Positions 46,732 to 60,120 of a DNA stretch of 64,000 nucleotides are shown here, piece after piece (the first letter of the stretch is position 1; every line of letters starts with the position of its first letter). The notes under the pieces were generated by a model. The model saw only the letters and a list, made by a program, of their open reading frames with translations, did no database searches and was not told the origin of the DNA. Origin of the DNA: Hyalella azteca (Eukaryota; Arthropoda; Malacostraca; Amphipoda; Hyalellidae); the NCBI RefSeq assembly GCF_000764305.2, contig NW_025932549.1:129990-193989 (forward strand), written 5' to 3'. A program made the translations under genes and the position numbers.

Positions 46732-46985
46732 GGGTCGTACTATCAAAAGTACCTACGAGTTCGTAGCTACTTATAAATCATAGCTTAACCCTCCAATCAC
46801 AGACTAAAAATCGACCGCTACGTGTTCTTAGGCCGCTACGTGTACGGTACTTAGGCCGCTACGTGTACTGAGGCCGCTACGTGTACTTAGGCCGCTACAT
46901 GTACATAGGCCGCTATGTGTACTTAGGCTGCTTCGCGTACTTAGGCCGTTATGTGTACCTAAGCGAGTTTTGATAGTACAGCTCC
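46732..46985. mobile_element. MITE relative with internal 18-bp minisatellite
   Basis: Left end GGTCGTACTATCAAAAGTAC; right end reverse-complemented GAGCTGTACTATCAAAACTC. The inner part shares CCAATCACAGAC with the CCATACTTTCAAAA family (CCAATCATAGAC) and, near the right end, TAAGCGAGTTTTGA. Between them, 46826-46965 is filled with about eight copies of GGCCGCTACGTGTACTTA. Confidence 0.65.
46826..46965. repeat. 18-bp minisatellite inside a MITE
   Basis: The unit GGCCGCTACGTGTACTTA is repeated seven to eight times with point changes (CATGTACATA, TATGTGTACTTA, CTTCGCGTACTTA). Confidence 0.88.
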
Positions 46986-49813
46986 TCCTGATTAGGAAAG
47001 GTTGGCTTTAAATTATAGAAAAGAGTCTGCAGCGACTTCGTGCATGCATAGCTGCATCTCGTGCAAGCAACAATATAATTCTTATTTCGCTTAGGCTTGA
47101 ACGCTCTTAATCTATTTTCTTTTAATTTTGATTTGTGCTAGCAATATGATATTAATTAATTAATGGGACGTTTGGCAGTTTCTTTTATAACTTTGATCAT
47201 GAAGAGTGAGGCGGGATTAATTGTTTGTACTTGAGCAGTACAAGCATCGACGCTGCTAGCGTATTATGCTTCAAGTTTTAGCTTCTTTTCAACTGTCATT
47301 TGATTTAAAGATTGTGTAATTTTTCTAATTAGTGGCATTCTTAACCACTCCTGTGGCAATGCGAGTGCCTGGCATTCCTTTATGATCAATTCTATGCAAT
47401 CCTTTCGGCGGTTTACAAATTTTCAGTGTTTTTTTATTAATGTTTTGATAAACGCAGTTTTTCTCTTTATAAGTATTGACCAAAATCAGGCAACATATAA
47501 TTATATGAATATGTCGAGTTCAATCATGTTGATAAAATAGCGTTAAAAATACATTTCTAATTTTGTTTCTTAGTTATGATTTTGATTCCTTGAAAGGTTG
47601 AATTCGTAATGCTATTCTCATTTTTTGCTGATTTATTTTTTGATTACATCGGCCGTCTAAAATCTCTGTCCGATATTATTCAAATTATTTGTTGAAAAAT
47701 ATTAGTATGTAAAAGAAACAAATTTATTTGATTGTAACACAATGGTAATTTTTTTCTCTGACATTAATCAGTCTTCTACTGAAACTGGAATTTTGTTTTT
47801 CAGTTTCCATTAGCTTTTAGTTTCGATATGAAATGCCATTGCAAAAGTTTCTATCATTGATGCTCTTAGAAATAAAGTTTCTCTCTACAGAAGCGGTCCA
47901 ATTGTACGTTGACAGAAAGACTTCTTAATAGCTTCTATGCTAGAGGCATCGTTTTTGTTGGTCCAGGCTTCCCTTTAGTGTGAAGTTTATTCGCTTGTGT
48001 AATTGCCTTGGGACTGCAGACTAAATTTCTTGTAGCGCTAGATTGTCTTCTAAGACCACTCAATGTTTTGAGCTTGCTTCATGCATATGTAGTTTGCTCG
48101 TGAGAGTCGATTGTCTTCAAATTGCTTGCAATCTTCCAGTTATTTTAGCTTTTGTCGCTAAATTGATGGAAATTAACCCTCGCTTTCATTTGTTATACAC
48201 GTGTCAAATAGTTTTCATATTACTGCGCATGAAGACTGGAGGAGATTTTTGGAATTTCTGGAAGAGAATCATTTCTCGTAAAATGTAATTTTTTTTATTG
48301 TTTTGTAAATCTTTCTGAATTGAAGATCCAAAATGATTATGAATGTTTTCGGATTTAGGATAATATCATGTAAATGAACTTTAATTGAGTTCGGTCGTTA
48401 TCCCTCATTTCAAGTATGTATATAAATATTCAAATTGCCATTGCCCAAAAGACGACCACTGAAAGTGGTTATTATTTGATTTATTATTTTATGATCAGAG
48501 CGAGATTCATCGGTATGGAAAGAGAAAGAGCTTCGCTCATAATTTATACTGTTTGGATTAGCAGACGTTCGGCAAGCTTCAAGCTCCATTACTCGCTATT
48601 GAAAAAATAATATAACTTTATTGTTTCTGTTCTCTCATTCGAGTAGAGGATGAGTTTTGTTTTAAAGTCAAATCGAGGAGTCTGAAAAATGAAAAATTGC
48701 CTCGAAATTAAATCTTGATTAAATTAAGACGATTAATTAAATCTTGAAGCGTCTTGATTTTGCTTTCGCATATGTCTTTGTTATTGAATAATTAAAATTG
48801 CTGAGCGCTTCTACTGGGTTCGTCGAGCATAATTTGAATGTATCACTTGCATTAATTTATTACAGAACTCATTAAACAAGTCTTTTATTTGTTCTAAGCG
48901 TCGAAGAACTTTAAGGCATCAGTAAGGTACTGAACGTAACAAGAACAAACGTCCACAATAACTGCAGGATTCGTCACTCTTTTTGTTGGATTAATTGTCG
49001 ACAACGCTGATTTTTAACCCATTCAGATCCAACTCGTGTCAAAGCAAACTGTGCATGCGTTTTGTACAACAGTTTTCTATTTACATACTGGAACATGAAG
49101 CGCAGGAAGAATATATATACATATTTAGTGGCAATATGTATTTAATATAAAAGGTATCAAGTTCCGGTTGGTTATTAACTGAGCTAAGTCGAAATCTGCT
49201 AGAAATTTACAAATATTCGTTGTATCAATTTGAAAGCACTAATATGCTCAAGCGTTGGCGTTTTTTAAAGAAATTTAATTATTATACATATTCGATCGGT
49301 TTTCTAATAAAAATACAATACATATTTTGCGTTAATTTGTTTCTCATATAACATTTGTTTTATTCAATGCATTATTCACTTTTCAATATTGGTATCGCGT
49401 ATCGCGAATATTAAGCTCTATTTTTTTCCAAATGTAACGAACGTTATTAATTCACACACGTTCTAGGTAAATTATGCACCATGTTCTCTGATATTGAATA
49501 TCTGGGGTGAAATTTACTGCTGGTCTAAGTTCCGATTTGTTCTTTTCAGTGCGTTGGACTAGTGTTCGACAAAATGGGATTAACTTGCATATATATTAGG
49601 TATACCATCCGTCAGTTTTAGTCATTTTTAGTGCGTTTTCAATCTATACTTATGATCAGTCGTACGCTAAGTACACAGAAAAACATCGAAATTTTCTTGA
49701 TTAATGGTAGCCCTAATACTCTGTTTCCTTTGATTTATTTCAAGCCGTTGATTTATATTTTTATTTATGACCTCTTCAATTAAGTGACAAAATAAACTAA
49801 TCTGAATGTCGTG
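46986..49813. other. No gene seen
   Basis: Strongly AT-rich intron-like sequence. Frames at 48043-48288 and 48416-48610 show no supportable features. Confidence 0.4.
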
Positions 49814-49948
49814 TCCATGAGTAATTAAGCGTTATGTGGCATGTGCAAGAGTGATCAAACGTTATGTGGCATGTGCGTGAGTGATCAAACGTTATGTGGC
49901 ATGTGCATGAGTGATCAATCGTTATGTGGCATGTGCAGGGGGGGGGGG
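49814..49948. repeat. 30-bp minisatellite ending in an 11-G run
   Basis: CGTTATGTGGCATGTGCATG plus AGTGATCAAA recurs with starts at 49830, 49860, 49890 and 49920. The last copy runs into 11 consecutive G's (49938-49948), a length that is error-prone in sequencing. Confidence 0.88.
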
Positions 49949-49957
49949 TTACACAAA

Positions 49958-50395
49958 ACATCGACGACTGCAATGGTCATTTTAGTAACGGGATCTTAAG
50001 AGTTTAATGCAAAAGCTGTGGCTGCATATGCGGCAAAGGGGATGCCCAAAACATCGACAACTGCTATAGTCATTTTAGTACCGGGATCTCAAGAGTTTAA
50101 TGCAAAGGCTGTGGCTGCAATCGCGTCATGATGCAGTCACAGAACATGGACGATTGAAATGGTCATTTTAGTAACGGGATCTTATGAGTTTAATGCAAAA
50201 GCTGTGGCTGTACTTGCTTCACGATGCAGACACAGAACATGAACGATTGAAATGGTCATTTTAGTAACGGGATCTTAAGAGTTTAATGTAAAAGCTGTGC
50301 CTGCACTTGGGTCATGATGCAGACACAGAACATGAACGACTGCAATGGACTTTTTCTTACCAGGCTCTCTAGAATTTAATGCTAGAGCTTAGGCT
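49958..50395. repeat. 93-bp tandem repeat, about 4.5 copies
   Basis: GGTCATTTTAGTAACGGGAT recurs at 49975, 50068, 50161 and 50254, with a decayed fifth at 50347. Period 93. Other unit words are AGAGTTTAATGCAAAAGCTG and ACAGAACATGAACGA. It is unrelated in sequence to the 93-bp repeat at 30564. Confidence 0.88.
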
Positions 50396-51653
50396 GATTC
50401 TTCCTCTCAGTGTAGATGCCGCATATTTTTTATCGCTCTTTACTTGTTGCTGATGAGGTCTCAAATGTTAAATGTAATGACGTTAACTGAATCTGCGTTT
50501 TGTTAGAAATGCTGAAAATGAACAGCTTGTATATTCGCCTAGGCAAATGCTTACTCTTATAAGTAATCGTATTGAACTATTTTTACATTTTAAAGTATTG
50601 ATTTTAAACGAAATTAAATAATTAGTTTATCTAGCCATTTATCAATTCTTTTTGGATTTATCTTGGCTAGCAATGCAGGTAAACATATTGTTGTTCAAAT
50701 GGTTAACATGAAATACTTTTCAATATAAAGATTGGATCGTAAATAAATGAAAAATTGTCGAGTCGAAAGTCCTGATCTTCATCTGCTAGTATGAAGTGAA
50801 TACTTGGAACACTTTTACAGTCGTCGTTCACGATTTTAACTGGTGGAACATGGACAGAATATCATATTAACCGCAACCACAACTAGGCAAAAAACACTCG
50901 TATTAAATTTCTTCAATATGTCTATCGGATCTCTTAATTTTGTTCTAATTATTTTTCGTGCTTCCCTCTTCTGTTTAGGACGAAATTTTAGGTGATATAC
51001 ACGGTATGGTATTTTTAAAACATTATCTAGCTCTCATTTGCTGGTCAGGCCTAATCATCTATTATTTTTATGTGAGTTGGCTCAATTGTCACTGTTGTTT
51101 CTACATGAATATTCGATGTCTAGTTTAATCCATTTTGATAATGAACACTGCCGAAATTAATACTCCTGCTTATGTCATCTTAAGCGCCATAGGAGCTTAA
51201 GCAATTGTACACCCATCGATTATTTTTACCTGACTCCAGGTTCGGAAATTGTGTCATTACTATCGAAAATTACATAAAGCAACACGATAGTAGATAATGA
51301 AGTAGAAATTTTTGTATATCAGAGACAATTCAAATTAATTCTACAACGCTTGGGCGATGATGCGTTCATGTTTGAAGATGATATTCTTCGCTGTAATTTT
51401 TTGCTAATAAGTTAATATTGAAAAGAATTTGATAATTCAAGATCGTAACCCTTTTAAATTTGTGAGTTTACAACTCGCGCCTCCTGTAAGATTTCGATGT
51501 TTTAGTAATTTTCCCATCTTTTTACAAAATTTTTCCGGGTTTCATTTCTTTGTTACCATTGAATTCGATTAAATGTGAGGAACAAACTTATGTCATTTTC
51601 TCAGCGTAGCAATTCTACAAACTTTTACCAATAGGTACATTAATCTTAGATCT
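50396..51653. other. No gene seen
   Basis: AT-rich, no supported coding or repeat structure. Confidence 0.4.
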
Positions 51654-51750
51654 GTACCCCTCGTTGATGTGTAACCTTGTGGACTTTTATGTACCCCTCG
51701 TTGATGTGTAACCTTGTGGACTTTTCTGTACCCCGCGTTGATGTGTAACA
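51654..51750. repeat. 37-bp tandem repeat, 2.6 copies
   Basis: GTACCCCTCGTTGATGTGTA plus ACCTTGTGGACTTTTAT starts at 51654, 51691 and 51728 (the last partial). Confidence 0.88.
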
Positions 51751-52915
51751 TTGGCTTTCGGCTCAATATTTCTTTACGAGAAGTGCTACAAAAAAAATTA
51801 AAGTTAAAATTCAATGTACAATCTTGTGAATTTTCGTAAATGAACTTTTTGTAAATTAAGATTCATGACAGAATGCTGTTGCTGCAATAAATTCGTTGCA
51901 TTATTTTTTATCTTTTCTCGTAGTCGTAGAAAATAATTGCTGTAAAAATTTCAATACAACAATCCTTTCTCTTTGCACCCAAATGAGAAAAAAAACCTTC
52001 GTTCTGATGCCAATTGTGGAAGCAGGCTATACTGTAGTTCAATTTGATTTTCGTTGAGTCAAAAGTAAAACGAAAGAAAACACGAGTTGTACTAACAAGC
52101 GTGTCATTTCGACCTTCATGTGTAATAAATGATGGGATTTTTATCTTTGCGTAATCTACTTTTGACTTGTAAATAATGTTCAAGTCTTGAACAGAAACTA
52201 GATAACGTCTGTTTCACCTTTGAGGTTGATTTAACTTTGGATTTATCGTGGCAAACTTCCTTGTGGCACGCCACTGCGCGCTGATGCCCAGTCTGACACG
52301 GTTCCGTTAATACTGACACGTTGTCGTCTACCTACTAGAAAATCTCTGATCCATTGGAGTACGTATCAGTAGTTGATGTGATGTTACTGCCGCTTAGGTC
52401 GCACATATGACCTATCGGCTGCCACTATTGCTTAATATTGCACCTCGTCTATTGCTTCAGAGATGCCTTGCCGCTGTGAAAGGGACTGTCATTTTGATAT
52501 GCATTTGCATTAACACGCGAAACGTATGATAATTACATTAAATTAGATAAATTCAATGTAATTTAAACAATTTGATGCGGAATAATCCTATTCTTTTGAT
52601 AATGCTCAACGATGCGCATGTGTCGGAAATGAATCGTGGTTTGAATTTTGTCGAGTCGAGGATAAAATTGTTCGTGTGTTTTCCTTATCACTGTCGATCT
52701 GATTGGTATTTATAGCTTTTGAAATTTGGACTAATTTCAAGTCCAGACACTGACTTGGATTAGCCTCCTATCTGAGTACCGTACCTATGTCATTAAAGGG
52801 CCGCTCTGGTGTGCTCTTATTAATGAGATATGATATCCCGCTGCTGCGAAGTAGTGTCAGCTGCCAAACTGTTAAGAGTGCTGATTGAATGACGGTCTCT
52901 TGCTACAAATTTGAA
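51751..52915. other. No gene seen
   Basis: Minus frames at 51908-52183 and 52116-52319 overlap but carry no recognisable domain. A GC-richer stretch near 52250-52330 is unexplained. Confidence 0.35.
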
Positions 52916-53035
52916 CTTCAGTGCCACTCATCGGGTAGATGGTAGAGTATTTGGTGACTTCAGTGCCACTCATCGGGTAGATGGTAGAGTATTGGGTGAC
53001 TTCAGTGCCACACATCGGGTAGATGGTAGAGTATA
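52916..53035. repeat. 42-bp tandem repeat, nearly three copies
   Basis: CTTCAGTGCCACTCATCGGG plus TAGATGGTAGAGTATTTGGTGA starts at 52916, 52958 and 53000, nearly identical between copies. The period is a multiple of three. Confidence 0.9.
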
Positions 53036-53315
53036 GGGCGCGTGTGTTGTTATAATTGCTGCTTCTGCTATGTGCTTGCCTAATACTATTGCTGAATCAG
53101 TGGCAGGCTTCCCGGCTTAACTTCCTATTGAGTGAGGTTGTCAGAAGCCGAGCCAGATTGGTCATTAAAAATAAAGGGTTGAAGCTACCTCACGGGTAAT
53201 GGATTAAGACGAGTTGGTGATTAGGTTATACCAGTGCCCAGTTGAACTATTTAATCTGGTTTTAAAGTGTTAAATTACGTGACAAAGAATTATCCGATGT
53301 TTTTCTCATGCCCGT

Positions 53316-53564
53316 CTACAAATTCCGCCCGCCTAACGTGGTCGCTGCTACATCGCATTCACCTACTTCCGAAAATGCATGGAATGTTCGCAAGCGCTCA
53401 CCGTGTCCGGGTTCTCTTGCTTGCTCTTCGTTAATAATTTGCTCGCCGATGTCACGAATGTTCTGCGGATATTTGCTAGTGCGGCAACTCCCGAGCATCG
53501 TGGTGTCGGCAGTTAAGCTTTTTCGCTGAATCTTGGCATAAAATTCGACGTTCATTGTATTCAC
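53316..53564 (-). other. Coding-like block, strand and identity unclear
   Basis: GC-richer than its surroundings. The minus strand reads KSLTADTTMLGSCRTSKYPQ and NIRDIGEQIINEEQAREPGHG, after a possible acceptor (ATGCCAAGATTCAG) and before a possible donor (CACG|GTGAGC). The plus strand is open as well (MPVYKFRPPNVVAATSHS). No family was recognised. It may be a transposon piece or a nested exon. Confidence 0.2.
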
Positions 53565-53864
53565 CCCGCTAAAAATATTTCAGATTTGAACATTGCCGAT
53601 GGTAAGGAGCAAAGAAGGCTATAAGACTTCAAATTAGTCGCATTGTCAGTATGATAAAAGCTGTTCAAATTTCATACATGTCAGAATTAAGGCAAACAGC
53701 TATATTATTTCTATTTTAGTTCGTATATTATTGTAACATTGTCGATCGTTTTTAAATGAAAATACGCTGAAAATTTTGGTGTCTAGTGCTTTAAACGACG
53801 CTTTTGGCTGCGGCCGGAAACAAACTTTACACTATAACGATGCATTTAAGGTTTACGCTGTTCT

Positions 53865-54613
53865 TCAGTACCAGTGCGTATATGTACTCGTGTAACTTCG
53901 AACGTTGGCGCCACAGTATCGAGGCACCATGCCTTGGTCCTTCACATACGCTGGCTTGGCAGTGACGCTACCGACATATTTTGACTGTAGCAAAAGTGCA
54001 AACAACCTGCGCTTTGAGATAAAGTTCGGTGACGTTGCATAAATGACGTCCATTTCAACGGCTTGGCGAGGCAACTAAACATATCTTTATATCATCAGTA
54101 ATTCCACCGAAATTATGTTTTCCGTCGATGTTAAAGTGCCAAATCGTCTAATTTTCCAAATATTTAACCGTTTTGAACTGCACCACGAGGTGATGCCTCG
54201 TTAATAACCTCTTTAAACGTGTCGACTGGACCAAAACTATCAATTTTTTCGCTTGCTATGATTGAAACCGAGTGAGAATTATCCTACAAAGAAAATCACG
54301 TTGAGCAGACGACTCAGTCATCCTAAAGGCCGCCACTTACCCTTGTGATTTAAGCCTCAGTGGGCCCACAGCGTTGTAGGTCGTGCCAAGAGCTTTATTA
54401 TAGCGGAGCACAGCTGTCGCTCGGTATGACGACCTGCTTCTGCCGCTGCTTACTTGTGTATATACAGCTGGTGGTGGTGTGCATCGCCCTTCGCTGCTGC
54501 ACCTCGTTTTTATTCATAAACTTTGTGTCCTGCGTGCTCTGCCTTTCATCGTTGCGGTTTCTTATTTGTTTATGCTTATGATCTATTCTATCCGCGCCCT
54601 TTTGTTTGGTCAA
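53865..54613. other. Unexplained GC-richer stretch
   Basis: The minus frame 54074-53865 (VEMDVIYATSPNFISKRRLF, then AKPAYVKDQGMVPRYCGA) and frames on both strands at 54360-54613 are open, but I recognise no domain. At 54568-54660 a roughly 48-bp unit containing TTTATGNTTATGATCTATT is present twice. Confidence 0.2.
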
Positions 54614-54661
54614 TTTGTTTATGGTTATGATCTATTGTATTCGCACCCATTTGCTTGATCA

Positions 54662-57600
54662 ATTTTTAGGGTGGATGAGCATTTGTCTACCTATTGGTAG
54701 ACTGTAAACGAGTTATTTTAATCCTAGACTCCCTTGACGTCCTACTTTAGTAAGATTTATTTACCTGAGTAATCAATTGATTTTCACTGCTTCGGAAAGT
54801 TCTTTGTTTATTTTTTTAACGCCAAGAAATAAAATGTAGTGGCCGTATCAGTTTGAGGTCACAGGATGTCAGCGTCAATCTGTTTATTTAAATAAAGCAT
54901 TTAGGCGTATATATCGTTTATATTCCAATCTGTTCTTATATTCCAATCTGTGGACGCGAGTAATAATTTTTCTTTTTCATCGCGTTTTCTGCAATGCTTC
55001 CTTAGCAGATTTTGATGCATGCCAAACTGTTTACATTCTTGTCAAAATGTTTACATTCCAGTTGAATTTCCCCCTCTATAGTCGTGCCCCAATTAGATTT
55101 TTCTTTAATTGTTTTATTTGAATATTTTTCGTTTTTTATATTATTTATTAACCTTCGCTGTTCTTATCGCCATCTTCATCAATTACTCAGTGTTTTATAC
55201 TTTTGAAATAATCTCCTCCTGATCAGATTTTTATATCTGGTAAATATTCACTTTGAATGCAAACCCGATGAAGTTGGAACTTCCACAACTTGATGCGCTG
55301 GTGCTGATGAACTTTCTAATTGCATTAATTGGTCTAATAACTAGTTGGTGATGTTGCTGCTTACTAATAAAAAGTTTACTATTCCATTTCAAATTAAAAC
55401 TCGAGCGATAACTCGATAAAATTTTCGAATAGATTTTTAGACTTGGTTAAAGTTTGTTCAATCTATTTAATTTTAATATTCTTGAAATTTCACGGTTGAA
55501 GCCGACATTCGTTAGACCAATAACTATAGTATTATCGGTGTATTATATTTTGCAGCTTGCTTTATGCATGCAATTTTATTGACCGATATTGTAGACTGCG
55601 TTCAAGAGAAAAAAACATTTTTCTCGAGATTCTTACTGAAGATTTTTTGCTCTAGGCTTTCGATTTCTTCTTAATAATCAATTCGTACTTGGTTGAAATA
55701 TAACCAAGTACCTCACGAGATGTTCAATTAAGGTTAAAGGCATAAAGTGCTCCTAAATTCAAATACCCCTTTTCTCATGCAAGTCCAGTTGCCACGTATG
55801 ATTAACAAGGGAAAATTTGTAACATAATTTGCTGTTTTTCAATTGTTTTGTGACTTGCTTGTCAGGTTCTTTGTGAAGCCCAAGTGAAGGCTTTGTGAGC
55901 CTTGAGCTCATCGATTTCTCGCTCCAGGCAGCCTAATTCTACTTATTTAATTGCTCACTCCATATTTATTCCCTTTTAGTCCGTAAATCCTGTCGCATTG
56001 TGGAAGTGACGATCAGATTTTTCTTCCTCTTATATGCTTTGTTTCTCATCTTCCTGACGACTTGATGAAGATCGTATGTTTTTGTGCTGCCTAGTCAAAA
56101 GCCTCCATCAAATCACCTGAAGTCTACATTAAGTCACTACAAAATTTTATGGAAAAGTCACCAGGAGTCTACGTGAGGAAGTCACCACGAGACTCGACGT
56201 TGCAAAGCCAACTGAGCGTCAAGAAAATCGCCAAGTTTCTATTTTTCGTTCATTGCCTCTGCTAGGTGTGGCTGGCACCGTTATAGCGACTTGAATCTCA
56301 ACCTTGAACCTGAATAATTTCTCATGGGATTCATATTTTGAATAAAATTGGCATATATTTTTTATTATATGAACTTGTTACATCTCAATTTTAGCATTGA
56401 CCCGTTTTTATTTGAATTTGTGTCGTTCAGTGGCCTGGGAAGTTGCTTGACACAGACCTCGTGCTCCTAATCTGCTGTGTTTATTGCCGCATTAACTTGA
56501 GCTTGACGAGACAGAGCTATAGGCCGTATATGATATATAAATGATAAAAGCCTTGAATATCGTGAGTTCGCCGACTTTCTTCTAAACCCGTATTTGTTTC
56601 TCTCCTGAGGTCACCAGGTGTAGGCGGGAACGAATTTTGGTTGCATTTTCAACTAAAAATGCCTGCAAGATCAGTTTTCGGTAATATTTAGGTCTCTTTT
56701 ATATTGCTGCCTTAGCCTAAAGCAGTTTAAAATCTATATTATTCAGTGTTGCTTTGTATGAACGATCGATGCAGAGTTTAAATATTTAAATTCATTTTCA
56801 ATTTTTTTTCACGATTGCTTCACATACCCCAGCTTTTGCTTGGCTAAAGATTCATTTCATGAAAATTTTCTGAGATTATGATTGAGTTTAAATTTCTTTA
56901 GAATTTTTTCGAAATGTACCCGTGCATACTTTAAAAAAAATATCTGTCCGTACAAAAATAGTTAAGGTATTTTTGCACATGATTTGCGCTTTAGATTAAC
57001 GTCTATGTTAACGGTGTAAACTTGATATCATTAATTGGATTCCGAACATTAATCATGATATGACTGACCTGTTTCTCATTTCTATTTGATAAAAAAATTT
57101 TCGTTTTCCGAAAATGTCACGCAAGAGATTGATTCACTCTGTTGTTGAATTTACTGCTGTTGTTGTAGTTGAATTTTTTTACTGCTGTTGTTTACTGCTG
57201 TGTTGTAGTGGACTGACACCGCTGTTGTTGAATTTGCATTCCAAGAAGGTACAAAACTTTACCATAGGAGGTTCAACTCCATACGTTAGTGGCGCAGTGG
57301 ACTTTCGGTACTTCGGTTGGAGCATTTTAATGTTCCCTCAGGTCTACTTTGTCATTCTCGTGTACTGACAGCGGTTAAAGTTGCATTCGCCGCCCCTTCA
57401 TTACACCAGCACTTATTCTTTATTTACAACCCTCAAGAATTTATGATTTCTCTGCTTTAGATTTCCTCGCTGCCAACATTTCACTTATTAGTCTCCTACA
57501 AAGATTAATATCAGGACTCGCTGTTTCTTACATACATAATTTGTTATTGTCGACTCACAGATATTTCATTAATTTACATCCCCACTAACTTCAATTAACT

Positions 57601-60120
57601 TGCATTGCTTATGCTGGACGAGAAATGTGCTGTTTTGTGTGTATTACTCGGGTTTATCTCTGAGTTCAATATGTGTTCGTCGAACTGTAGGTGAATCAAA
57701 CGATAGTGAGGTGAAGATAGTGAAGCTACATGGATAGTGAAAAACATATTCTCTTAGAACTCGTATGATAATTACTCAAGCTATTGAACGATAGCTCAAA
57801 ATCCTAAGAACCTCCATGACTCACAACTTAATAATGAAGAACCTAGAAACGAAGTTAAACATTGCGAGATTATTTCATGATATCTTAAATGGAATACAAC
57901 CGAGAGTAGAACTCGGATATATACTTGGGTGTAAGAGTTGTATTAATACGAAACAAGCTGGCGAAAAAGACATTTTTTACATTTCTACTTGCCAGAAAAA
58001 AAATTGTTGCTGATGAAATTTATCTCGTGCTTAGTTTGAAGCAATTGTTCTATGCTAGTGTTTCGTATTAAATTTGTATTTAATTTGAAATTGGCAAACT
58101 ACATAATTATTGATATTCCGTTATCCATAGTACTCTATTCAGATATTAAAATAATATAATGTAAATGACCCATTCTTAATGACCTTAAAGATCAATAAGT
58201 ACCTTACTTGTGGCTCATCGATTATGTTCTAGGTTTTTTCACAACATTAGGAAGATATAAAAGACCCATCCCAGGAAAACTTCAATTTTCTCCTCTTTGT
58301 TAAATTCGCTTACTAAAATGATGAAAATAAGATTGAGTATTACTGAAAGTGTAAATACTCGCTGCAAATTACTGTGATTTATTTTTTTTATAATATCTTG
58401 AATATCTTTTTATTTATAATATCTATTATTTCAACCAGCTTTCTCGTGTCGTTAAGCTTAATCCTGATGCAAAATACCGTTTTCACACTTTCATGGCAAG
58501 CGTATATTTCCTTGAAAATGTTGTACGTAAGCACTGATTTTAGTTACTTCTACATCTGATTATTCTATATTGTAATAGATTCATATTTATCACGATAAGA
58601 ACGCCATGCAATAGTAGTACGTAGTTTACTATGAATTGCTTGAGCATATTCAGAACGCGATGACTCAATGACCGCGTTCTTCAGTTATAAACTTGAATTC
58701 TTTCAGCCAAAGCCGCAGTTTTCTAGTCAATTACGAATAGTTGGTGAATTTATTTCTCGAGTTCCCATTGCTCCAGAAACTCTGTTTCTTTCGTAAGGAT
58801 TGTTACACCAATAGTGCATTTTGTTTCGCATTCCACAGGCTAAATGAAATGATTTTATTTTTCTTCTTGGAATTTGGAAGAGAGCATTTACGAATGATGT
58901 TATCATTCTACAATAACAACTTAAAATATATTAAAAACTATCATGTCTACGTATTGTAGAATAACAATACATATAGACTTGTCCAACTCCAACTTCTGCC
59001 ATGGCAAGACCTTCAGAGAAGAGTTTATTACTTATATACCTATATACCTTTTAATTTTTTTCTGTATGAACTTCCTTTTTTTTCATTTATGTGGGAGCAA
59101 TTGATTTGATATGTATACCGTATTATTAGTTTTCTTTTAATAGTTTGAATTTCAAGTGAAATTGTATTATATTTTATTTGACCATAAAAATCTTAGGATC
59201 TATAAATCTTACGACCTGCTTATCAAAATTATCATCGCATTCTTTAATCTAGGTTATGAGAAAAAAATTATTGATATACCGGTAATGCATAATTTTTCAG
59301 TCAAGTTCTGATGAATATGTTGGTACTTATATTACCTCAGTAACCTAGTTGAATTAAATTTATTGAAAATGTTGACTTGGTCGATAAATTGAAACAAAAG
59401 TATAAATCTGATGAATTTATCAATAACTTCACTTCTCGTGATTTGAGAACGTTCATTTGATTTTTTGAGTGAAAATAAAGCTTTTATATTTGTTTAAATT
59501 TTCAAATGATCCGTTCCCGGCGTAATCCGTAATTACTGGCATTGACTTCATTTAAAGTTTTTAATTCAATATTTCTCGGTGTAAAGGCCTTAATAGGTAC
59601 CTTTGATGCGCAGAATACTCGGTATTAAATTGGAAAAACACTCTAGGAATTATTGGCTTTTTTATGGTTGTTTCTATATCGATGAAACTGTTGTGATTCT
59701 AACAGCCGGTGTCTTGACAAAGAAACAATCGAGTACATTTTTAGCAAGTCTTCAATTACCGAATTGTTCCGTGTTCGTTTCTTTGCGCTACACTATTTCA
59801 TTGCGCTCTTTCTTATCTAGCGAGCTGCTTCAGTTTTTTCCTACAAACAATTCCTTCGGTAACAACTTTGTCCCGCTGTTCACCGGCAAGTTGGAAATTC
59901 GCGCCGGCGTCTCTTGGAGCTTGCGTGTAATAAATTAAGCTAAGTTTTTGACTGCCTCAAGTACCATTTACAAAAGTTACCCCGGCATATGGTGGTGACG
60001 CAACGCATCTACCTTAATGCCCTTTTAATGTAAGAGCTCATACTTTTTTATTCGGAGTTAGAAAGTTTGCTCAAGCGTCCAGTTATTTCATTGAATTTTG
60101 TTAAAAACTTTTGTAAACTT
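54662..60120. other. No gene seen
   Basis: Long AT-rich intron-like stretch. Short words repeat locally (TATATTCCAATCTGT at about 54920 and 54938; TTTACATTC words near 55030; CTGCTGTTGTT words at 57150-57230). Frames at 57114-57368, 57816-58013 and 59603-59938 lack domains and splice support. Confidence 0.4.
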
